This document shows positions 10,635 through 19,126 of a DNA stretch of 25,830 nucleotides, one piece after another. Position 1 is the first letter of the stretch; each line of letters starts with the position of its first letter. The notes beneath the pieces are model-generated. The model was not told the DNA's origin. It worked only from the letters and a program-made list of their open reading frames with translations, and did no database searches. The DNA comes from Reclinomonas americana ATCC 50394 (Eukaryota; Jakobida; Jakobea; Jakobida), in assembly GCA_048213135.1 (NCBI GenBank), contig PS015021.1, positions 164,193-190,022 of the forward strand, written 5' to 3'. The translations under genes and the position numbers were made by a program.

Positions 10635-13600
10635 TCTCCTCTCTCCCCTTTTCGCCCACACAACGATTGCGCCCAGGTACCAATGCCAAATGGGCAAGCA
10701 AACCCTCGGCACCCCGGCGCACAACATCAGTCACCGCACCGACAACAAGCTGTACCGCATCATGAACGCGCAGGTGCCACTGTGCCGCACGGTGGCGCAG
10801 GACGACTACGAGATGGACAACTATCCGCACGGCACCAACGCCTGCGTGGCTGTGATCTCGTACACCGGCTACGATATGGAAGGTGCTGTGTGCATTCTTT
10901 GAAGGCAGTTACTCCCTCTCTGTTAACTTTCTCATTGTCAGAGTGTCGCGTCTGTTTGCCACTCTCTGCTTCCTGTGTGTGCAATTTTCTCGTCTTTTTG
11001 GTTCCTTTCCTCTCTCCTTTGTTCGGTTTTCGCTCTTTCTCTCCCCCTGTCCTCTTTGTCTTCTTTCTTGCATTTCCTTTCTTCTCTCGTCTTATCTGCC
11101 CATTTCTCCTTTGCTCTTCCTCTTTTCCCTTGTCCCCTCCCCTCTGAACCACTTTTCTCTCTCTCTCTCTCCCCCTGGGCTCTCTCTCTCTCTCTCTCTC
11201 ACACACACATACATTCCCATTGCAGAGTGTGCTTCTGTCTTATGTCTTTTTGGCCCTTTCTTTCTCATGTGTTTATTCTTCGCTCTTGTCTCTCGCCGTC
11301 TATATTGCGTTTTTCTCTCTCCCCCCTGTCCTCTTTGTCTCCTCTTCTTTCATCCTTGCTTCTCTCTCGTCCTATAACACCTTTTCTCCTTTGCGCTTCC
11401 TCTTTTCTCTTGTCCCCTGTGTACCTCTTTTCTCTCTCTTTCTTTCCCCTTTGCTCTCCCTATCTCTCTCTCTCTCCCTACCCCCTCGTATCTTGTCCTC
11501 TCTGTACTTCCTCTCTCTTTCTCCCCCTTTCTGCTCTCCTCATCTCTTTTCCCTTTCCCTTCTCCCGCTCACTCACTTTCCCTCCTCACAGACGCCATGA
11601 TCATCAACAAATCGAGCTACGAGCGCGGACTGAAGCACGCCGTGGTGTACACCACCGAAATGGTAGACCTGGGCGCCGACCGCTCCAAGGATCCCACCTC
11701 CGTGCGCTTCTCGAATCTCCTCTCGGACTCGCGCACCTTCCGAGTGCCCAGCAAGAAGAAGAGGCGCAACCGCAGGCGTTCCATGGGTGGTGAGTGGCCG
11801 AGTGTGCCGATGGATGACTTGATGCCTGGATTTGTGCTTATGTGCTTGTCCTCAGATGCCGACGAAGCCCCCGCTGAGGAGGAGGGAGACGACGAGCTGA
11901 CGCTGGAGAGCCTGATGGTGACGCCAAAGTTGGATGTCGACGGCCTGCCGTTTCGTTACCGCTTCCACCAAGTCATGCATTCCGTTACCACCCAGCTACT
12001 CATCGTTTTCATTGCAGTCGCGTGGGAACCACACTCAATCAGGGCGACCCGCTTTACTGCTACCTGGACGAGGTGACGGGCGAGCACAAGGTGGTGAAGT
12101 TCAAGAAGAACGAGCCGTGCCGTGTGCACGACGTGACCGTGTTCAGTTGCGTTGAGGCATCTTTGCAACAGATTGCGTTGTGGTGCTGACTGAACGTGTG
12201 GCATGCACAGCGGGTGACTCGCGTGGCTACTGTGCCAGCATCAAGTTGCGCTTTGACCGCAATCCCGTGATTGGCGACAAGTTCTCCAGTCGTCACGGAC
12301 AAAAGGTCAGGCTTCATTCCCAGTGTCGTTGTGCACGCTTCAATATCCATTGACATTTTCTCCTCTCCCTCCCTCCCTCACCAGGGCGTGTTGAGTTTCC
12401 TCTGGCCGCATGAAAACATGCCGTTCAGCGAGAGTGGAATCAGTCCCGACATTATCATCAACCCGCACGCCTTCCCGTCGCGCATGACCATTGGTATGCT
12501 TGTGGAGAGCTCTGCGGGTAAGGCCGGAGCGTGCCATGGTCTGTTCCAGGATGCGACGCCGTTCAGGTAAAGGAGGGGGAGGCATGAAGGGAGAGAGAGA
12601 GAGAGAGTGAGTGAGTGAGAGAGAGTGCAAGAACTGCACAAGACTGATTACGCGGGAACTCGAAATGACAACTCCTCCACACACATACACAATCTCACTC
12701 TCACAACAACAGCGCGACAGAGAGCGAGAGAGGGGGTGAGAAGGGAAAGGAGAGGGAGAGGAAAGGGGGAGTGGCTCCGCTGTTCTTGGCGGCAAGCGAG
12801 TGGGGTCGATGTTTCTGAGTGTTGACCTGCACAATCTGTTCCTCTTTACTTGCGTCCATTCTTCCATGTTAATTTCTTGGCTGCGATAGAGTGTGGGGAA
12901 CCGACCGCGCCATCCACATGTCGATGTACAGCAAGCTGCACGTTCGCTCTCTTTCTTTTGCACCTATTCTTCCTCCGTTTACTTCTTTGCAGGAAGAGAG
13001 TGAGGGGTTCTGCGTTGTCTGCATTCCGATTGCATGTACTTCTCCTCTATTCCTCCTCCTTTTCCTTTTTTTGCGGCAAATGAGTGAGGGAAGCTGTGGT
13101 GTCTGCATTGATTTGCACCACGCTGCACGCACAATCCTCTTCGTTGCTTTCGTTGCGTCCATTGTTCCATTATTTTTGATTCTTGGCAGCAAGAGAGTGG
13201 GATAGCGCTTTCTGAGTTGTGGTCGAACACTCTGTTCCTCTTCACTTGCATCCCGTCTTCTATCGTTTGCAGTGGTTGAGTTCGATTTGAGGAGTGTTGT
13301 CTGCTTTCTTTGTTCATGCACTCTCTTCCTTTTCCATTTCTTCTCACACCTTCCCTTTGCTCGCTCTCCAGGTTCAACGAGAAGCGCCGCGCGATTGACT
13401 ACTACGGCGAGCAGCTCGTCAAGGCCGGCTTCAATTACTACGGCAACGAGACCATGTACTCGGGCACGCTGGGATGCGAGCTGACCGCGGAGATTTTCTT
13501 CGGAGTGCGTCTCTTCGTCGTCGTCGCTGCCTCTGCCGCACCTGTGTCACTCATCATCGCCACGCTTTCCCCCCTTTCGCAGGTCGTGTACTACCAGCGT

Positions 13601-14148
13601 CTGCGTCATATGGTGAAAGACAAGTTCCAAGTGCGCTCCACCGGTCCCGTTGACCAGCTCACGATGCAGCCTGTCAAGGTCAGCATGCTTCTCCTCCTCC
13701 TCCTCCTTTATTTTTTGGTGCTCACTCCCCACACGCCATTCCACAGGGTCGTAAGAGGGGCGGCGGTATTCGTCTGGGTGAAATGGAGCGTGACTCGCTG
13801 ATTGCCCACGGCGTCGCTTTCTTCCTCTACGATCGCCTCTTCCACTCGTCCGACGAGTCGCAGGTGTGTTTCCTTTGTCTCTTTTCATACGCCCCCTTGA
13901 CGGTGCTCACTCTTCTTTCTGTATCACACGCGCAGTGCAACGTGTGCCTCGACTGCGGCAGCCTGATCTCCACCATCACCGACCGCAGCAGTCTCACCGC
14001 CAGCTCCGATCGCCGCGTCACGTGCCGCGTGTGCGCCGAAGCCGGCAAGCCACCGCGCATCGGCAAGATGGCCATTCCGTACGTCTTCCGCTACATGGTC
14101 AACGAGCTCGCCGCCATGAACATTCGCATCAAGCTAGAGAAGAAGTGA
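3019..14148 (+). CDS. RPA2: RNA polymerase I second-largest subunit
   Basis: This is the beta-like catalytic subunit of nucleolar RNA polymerase I (POLR1B/RPA135), which transcribes rRNA. Exons: 3019-3162, 4898-4940, 5029-5078, 5131-5250, 5316-5456, 5531-5596, 5661-5789, 5858-6014, 6125-6251, 6322-6439, 7674-7728, 7832-7944, 8021-8156, 8226-8299, 8369-8584, 9898-10047, 10115-10200, 10258-10311, 10677-10882, 11592-11789, 11856-11949, 12018-12145, 12211-12305, 12385-12566, 13372-13504, 13583-13678, 13747-13863, 13936-14148. Total 1146 aa, close to human (~1135) and yeast (~1203). Landmarks: [16 protein letters not shown] (~aa 143-158), [13 protein letters not shown] (167-179), [12 protein letters not shown] (466-477), MYQCQMGKQ (660-668), [11 protein letters not shown] (721-731), [11 protein letters not shown] (890-900; K892 and K900 match the active-site lysines of Rpb2), and a C-terminal clamp zinc ribbon with C1080, C1083, C1106 and C1109. 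The ending [17 protein letters not shown] is Pol I-type rather than Pol II or III. No family block is missing, so the N gaps hide no exon. Weak points: the ATG at 3019 could be preceded by another exon, the 4940/5029 junction is non-canonical, and the 55-nt exon 7674-7728 relies on donor GTGCGT. Confidence 0.96.
4024..4123. other. Assembly gap (100 N)
   Basis: Exactly 100 N, a common placeholder for a gap of unknown size. It lies between a (CT)n run (3965-4023) and a GTAC array. Confidence 0.95.
4124..4230. repeat. Palindromic (GTAC)n array grading into (GTC)n
   Basis: The tetranucleotide GTAC/ACGT is repeated with a few one- or two-base slips (for example GTTAACC at 4141-4147 and ACGACG at 4195-4200), then becomes (GTC)n and then (CT)n up to about 4328. 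GTAC is its own reverse complement, so the array is self-complementary. Confidence 0.9.
4941..5028 (+). other. RPA2 intron 2, candidate AT-AC intron
   Basis: No GT-AG pair joins the exon encoding [13 protein letters not shown] to the exon encoding [16 protein letters not shown] in frame. A boundary of G|ATATGCCC...CCTCAC|TG keeps phase and gives [15 protein letters not shown], which fits the family. The 5' ATAT start is shared with U12-type AT-AC introns, but the rest of the U12 donor (CCTT) and a TTCCTTAAC-like branch site are not evident. A sequencing error is the main alternative. Confidence 0.4.
6440..7673 (+). other. RPA2 intron 10, purine then pyrimidine repeats
   Basis: The donor is AAG|GTTGGT. 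A G/A tract (6446-6537) follows at once, then CT-rich sequence, a gap (6701-7074), (CT)n with CTGTCTCTG-type interruptions to about 7440, a short GA tract near 7490-7560, and the acceptor ATTTTCAG. No exon is seen. The proteins on both sides are adjacent in the family alignment. Confidence 0.85.
6701..7074. other. Assembly gap (374 N)
   Basis: A run of N inside RPA2 intron 10, flanked by CTCTCTCA and (CT)n. Confidence 0.95.
8854..9389. other. Assembly gap (536 N)
   Basis: The largest gap in the window. It lies in RPA2 intron 15, between CGTTCGTCCGTC and TTCCGTTTCG repeats. Confidence 0.95.
9560..9735. repeat. 20-bp tandem repeat
   Basis: The unit TTGTCGCCTCGCACTCTC, with variants (CTGGCTCTC, CTGTCTCTC), is repeated about eight times with a period near 20 bp. 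It sits in the 3' third of RPA2 intron 15. Confidence 0.85.
10376..10640. repeat. ~21-bp tandem repeat in RPA2 intron 18
   Basis: Units of the form CGCTCTGCTCTCTCCCCCTT recur from 10376 to about 10510, followed by (CT)n and further CGCTCTGC units to about 10635. The intron (10312-10676) has donor GTTGCG and acceptor GCGCCCAG. Confidence 0.8.
10883..11591 (+). repeat. RPA2 intron 19 with a ~280-bp diverged duplication
   Basis: Two co-linear copies can be followed. CAGAGTGT occurs at about 10939 and 11223. CCCCTGTCCTCTTTGTCT occurs at about 11044 and 11323. CTTTGCTCTTCCTCTTTT at about 11110 is matched by CTTTGCGCTTCCTCTTTT at about 11391. A third, poorer copy may start near 11490. The acceptor is TCCTCACAG before the codons for DAMIINKSS. 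Confidence 0.75.
12567..13371 (+). repeat. RPA2 intron 24 with repeats resembling 3' splice sites
   Basis: The donor is TTCAG|GTAAAG and the acceptor CTCTCCAG. A GA-rich stretch (12580-12770) is followed by about six diverged copies of a unit of roughly 60-110 bp: a T/C-rich run with TGCGTCCATTCTTCC, then TTGGCAGCAAGAGAGTGGG or a variant, at about 12787, 12882, 12987, 13070, 13185 and 13268. None opens a family-matching exon. Confidence 0.7.
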
Positions 14149-14796
14149 AGCATGACAGACAATGATTTGTCCGATCTCCCTTGCTGCGTGTGTGGCGACA
14201 TCGATGCAGGTGTATATGTGCGAGGTAACGCTGTCTTCCGGATGCGGCAACACCGTGCTGGTGGCGGAAGCGATATATCGCAATCGCAGACACACAAGCA
14301 AGAGCTGCCTTTATGACTGAGTTCAGCCACATCCAAGGCATCAACACAAGCACATCAGTCTCAAGTTGCAGCGCGTGCGAGGTGTCTCGGAGCTTCGAAC
14401 AAGCCGAGAACTGATCTGCATCACAAAAAGCGAGGCTGGGCGGTGGATTTGACGTGCAGGAGTACGTTGACATGCGTGACTGCACCACCACCACCACGAC
14501 CACCAAGACGACTCGTGTCAGGAATGCGTGCGGCAATCGAACACGTGAAATTTGAACAGTTGTTCGCAGCGTCACGCGTGCATCGTGACGGATTGATAAC
14601 GGCCTCCACCCAATTTCACAATCACCCTTCGCGCGCGTGGGCAACAACAACAAGCAAACAACGACCACGTGAGTTGCACACACAGAGACAGAGAAAGAGG
14701 AAGAGAGACACAGTAGTCAAGATCTATCCGAACACTCGCCTTCTCCGACAATACGACCACTCACTCACACACACATGCCACACACAGCAGCGAGCA
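14149..14796. other. Spacer between RPA2 and the ABC transporter gene
   Basis: This 648-bp interval follows the RPA2 stop and precedes the ABC transporter start. It has a short CCACCACCACCACGACC run (14486-14506) and CA/GA-rich sequence near 14670-14790. No exon on either strand is convincing. It should contain the RPA2 3' end and the promoter of the transporter, but I see no clear polyadenylation or core promoter signal. Confidence 0.6.
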
Positions 14797-16203
14797 ATGA
14801 CCGATCGCCGAGTGAGCGTCAGCGACTCTGGCGACTCCTCGCGCTCTCCCTCTGTCTCCGCCTCCGCACGCTCACGATCACCTCGCCTCGCGCCCATTGA
14901 TAACATCGACTCTTCTCCTCCTCTTCCTCCTCTTCCTCCACCACACAATCATCACGGTCTCTGCTCGCCGCATGCGGTTGTGCATGAGGAGACTACTGCC
15001 AAGGTCGTGCCTGTGGCGATCAGTGTGTCGCCGAGGCCAGTGAAGGCCATGGAGATAACGGGAGGGAGGAGAGAGGAGAGAGTGATGGCGACGTGGTGGT
15101 GGCAGGCGTTGGCGTTTCTCGCCAAGAGTTGGGCCGTGCAGAGACGAGCGTGGTTGGCGAGCTGCGTTTGCATGCACAAGGGTCACTCATCTTCTGCTGA
15201 TTCTTCTGTCTTCGCGTCTTTCTCCTCCTCTTCCTCCTTCACCTTCTCATTCACAGTCTTCTGCTTCCTGCTCATTCGTGGTCTTCTCCTCCTTCTTCTC
15301 ATTCACCGTTATCGCCTTTCTCGTCCTTCTTCTTTTCCTCCTCCTGTCTATCCTTTCACTTCATATCATCTTTATCGTGTTGTTGTTGGTGTTCTTCTTG
15401 TTCTCCTCCTCCTGGTCCTCTCGCCCTCCTCTTCTTCCTTCTCATTCACCTTCATCGCCGTCTTCCTCGAGCTCCTCTTCTTGTTCTTCTTCTTCTCTTC
15501 CTCCTTCGCAGTCATCTCATCGCCTTGTTTTCTTCTCTGTGTTTGCATTCGTCTTTGTCTTCTTCCTTCCTCTTCTCCAACTCCTCCTCCACCTCCACCA
15601 CCTCTTCTTCTTCCTTTGCAGTTATCTCATTGCTTTCTACTCATTGTATTATTCTCCTTCTTCGGCTTGTTTTTTTCGTCTCTCTTTCACTCTGCTCTTT
15701 TCTCATTCCTCTCTTCTTCCGTCTCGCCCTTCTCTCTCGCCCTTCTCCTTCCCTGTCTGTGTGCATGTGCATTTGAGAGAGGAGGTCAACTGCCGTTTTA
15801 TTTTGTGTCTGGTGGCGACACGACCCCTCTTCGCTCACAGTCATCTTGGCAGATGTCATCGTGCTCATTGGGCCTATATTTGTGCTGTTGACGGTGCTCT
15901 TTCTGGCGTCGATTGGAGGGTTTGTGGGAGTTGCGTGGCAAGTGGGGGGAGGGAAGGGGGGAGGGGAAGGGAAAGGGCGAAGGAGGGCATTGGGACTGAG
16001 AGAGGGAGTGGAGTGAGCCGAGGATGGGAATGGAGAAAGAATGTGGAGAGAAGGCGAGTCCAGCATGAAGAGGGCGAGATAAAGGGGCAAAATACAGAAG
16101 CTGAGGCACGGACGTGCACCATTGAGGAAGAATGGCTACCTGTGTCAGGCGTCCCACGGACGGTAACCGAGAAGAGAGAGGGAAGATGAGCAGAGCTTGC
16201 CGA

Positions 16204-16235
<32 letters not shown>

Positions 16236-16352
16236 AGCACGACAAGGCATAGAAGCAGGGGCAGGAACTGCACCATCGAGGGATGGATACGAGTCAGGCG
16301 TGCCACGGACGGTAACCGAGAAGAGAGAGGGAAGATGAGCTGTGCTTGCCGA

Positions 16353-16390
<38 letters not shown>

Positions 16391-18997
16391 GCACAAGGCT
16401 AAGAAGCAGGCATGATCTGGACCATGATGCACAGGATGGACACCTGGGTCAGGCGTGCCACGCAGAATGAGCAGAGCGTGCTTGTCAATCAGAGTATGTG
16501 TGCGTCTGTATGTGTGAGAGAGGTGAAGAAGAGAGAAAGGGGCGCAAGGCAACAGAGCAGTGGCGCGAACTGCACAATCGGATGGACATAAGTGCCAAGC
16601 GCGCCTCGTAGGGCTACTGATGAGAGAGAAGCAGGAAAAGCGCGCATGCCGAAGAGGGCGAGAGAGAGAGAGAGAGAGACGCACAAGGCTAAGATGCAGG
16701 CATGAACTGCACCATCGACGAACAGGATGGACACTTGTTTCGGGCGTGCCACGTTGGGCTACTGAGGAGAGAGAAGCAGGAAGAGCAGAGCATGCCAATT
16801 AGGGCGAGAGAGAGTGAGAGAAGAACGAAGTAAGACGCGGCTGCGAAATTAGCGTAGCCGCGGAGGCAGCAGTATGCAGTGAGTAAACTTGCAGAGCTAG
16901 AGGTGCAGACACAAAACTTGTAAGGGAAGGGTGAGTTGGATGCCGTGAGAATCAACCGCGTTGCAAGTGATTTGCAACACAAGCAGAGAGAGAGAATGTG
17001 CGTGTGTGAGTGATTTTGAAGTCAGCGTTGTCACTGTTCTCACTCGCGCCTGCGCAGGCACTCAACAACATTGTGTTTTCGGCGGGCATTCAAGCTGCCG
17101 TGGTTTGTTGTTGCACTCATCGCTCTTTATCATTCACCTGCCCGTCGTTGACTCCAAGCTGATCCGTAGACGGAGGACGCCAATCTGGATCCCGGAGTCA
17201 CTCGTGCCATTCTCAAGTATGTGGGCGTGTGTCACTCACCGTGTCTCGCCGCTTGAATCTCACCTTCCAATCCGTTCAGGCTGCCCAACAAGCTCGGCAA
17301 CAACCGGGCCTATTTTCACGATGTGGTCCCCTTTGCTCTGAGCTCGGGCTACACCGGAATGTCGCAGGCACAGCTCGGCTCATTTAACTACACACTGGTC
17401 GATTTCAGCTCAGGTTACGTCCTCTGCATGCACTCATGTATCCCCGTGTTCCACCACTCTCGCCACTCACCGCACTCTCTCAACAGGCACTCCCGATGTC
17501 ACGAAAGCCGTCAACGAAGTTGCGTTCACAGCCGCGCATGAGAAGCTGTCGACTGTCGATAACTGACGCTGTCCGCTGCACAGGGGTTTCTTGGATCGAT
17601 GAAACTCGGTCAGAACCTGTCGTATGATCCCGACTTTGGCGACATTACGTACCCAATGCCCGTGAGGAGCACGAAGCCATTGCTGCAGAGCCGGACTGAA
17701 TTGGAATCGTTCCTGTACGATCGATGGAACCGGACTGTGGTTTACGGTGCGTCGATTGTGTTTCCCGCTTTGTGCACGCGACAAACGCCGACTCAGAAAT
17801 GTGTATGTGAACAGGGTACCTCTTCAACATGATTGACCCCGGTGGTGCTGCTGCCGATTACACGGTGTACTACAACGGGGTACGGAGTACTCATATATAT
17901 CGTGTATGTGTGTGTGCTGTGCTCGTTGACTCACTCCTGTTTCCGCAGTCGATTGGCATGAACTACGAATCGTCACTCGTTTGTGCGTTAGTCTCTGCAG
18001 TCGCTCGCCGTACCATTCTCTCATATGCAATCTCCTGTGCGCAGACGTCACCGTGGTCAACGTGAGCAATGCTATTCCTGCCATCTCCGTCATGGACGAC
18101 ATGCTATTCAACAGCGTCAAAGTGGCGCGGCAAGGCTCCAACTACGCGAATGGCACGGGTATCACGTTCAGTTTCGTACACATTTGGCGCTGATGGCCTG
18201 CGAGGAGGTCGGTGGACTCACCCTCGTTGCTCCAGAGTTGCGAGCGTTCCCGAAGCTGGGCGAGACGTACACCATCTACGATTTGGTGTCGGCCACGGAG
18301 GGTGCGTTTCGTTGTCTTCTGCGAGTCGACGTGATGTCGATGCTAACTGGCACGCGATATACAGTGCTGACGTACACGCTGCTGATGTGCCTCATCTTTC
18401 CGCCGCTCTTCACCGGCATCATCCAGGAGAAGCAGCAGAGGTTGCGGCAGATGCTGCGATTGGTGAGAAGAGGATGAAGGAGAAGGGAGAATGAGGGGAA
18501 GGGATAAAGGGGGAAGGGACAGGAGAATGGATACAGGGAGAAGGGAGAGACAAGCAGTGAGAAACGAGAGGCGACAGAAAGAAAAATGGTTTGAGTGATG
18601 CTGTTAGAGAATCAGGGTTGGGGAGAAGTGATGAGAGATTGATTGTAGAGGGAAACGGAGAAAAACAAATGCGGCAGTGACGGATTATTCGACCAGAAAG
18701 TAGGAAAGGGGATGTGAGAGAAGGTTAAAGGATGCAAGCTTGGAGCAATGAAGTGACAGGAGAAGAATGTTCAAGAAGAGGTACTGGGAAGCGAAATGTG
18801 GGGAGAGGGAGTCTGCGGTGCGAGAGTAAGGAAGGGAGGGAGAGAAGAGGAGGGAGGGAGGGAGGGAGGGACACAGATTGAGAGAGAAAGAGTGAGTGAG
18901 AGAGAAAGAGAGAGAGAGCTTTGCGAAGTGACTCTCCGTGGTTATCAGATAGCATGCGTGAGGGAAGTCGTCCGTCACCGCTGTATGAGCAAAGTCA

Positions 18998-19042
<45 letters not shown>

Positions 19043-19095
19043 GGAGGAGGAGAAGAGAGAGAGAAGGAGAGAGAGAGACTGAGAGAGACTGAGAA

Positions 19096-19126
<31 letters not shown>

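Noticed and set aside
12886-12940. A possible extra RPA2 exon after GCGATAG
   Set aside because: It is one of the repeated acceptor-like units, its translation matches nothing in POLR1B, and the flanking exons already join in phase at ATPF-RFNEKRR.
14443-15891. A single 482-codon open frame
   Set aside because: Only the part 14797-15160 looks like protein that joins an ABC transporter. Upstream is spacer, and downstream is translated pyrimidine tract of intron 1.
18171-18235. Reading straight through, or a 29-nt intron, between ANGTGITFSF and LMACEEVGG
   Set aside because: A 65-nt intron with donor TTCA|GTTTCG and acceptor GTTGCTCCAG keeps phase, has a normal size, and gives GTGITF-K-LRAFPKL, which fits the end of the extracytoplasmic domain. 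The LMACEEVGG frame is intronic.
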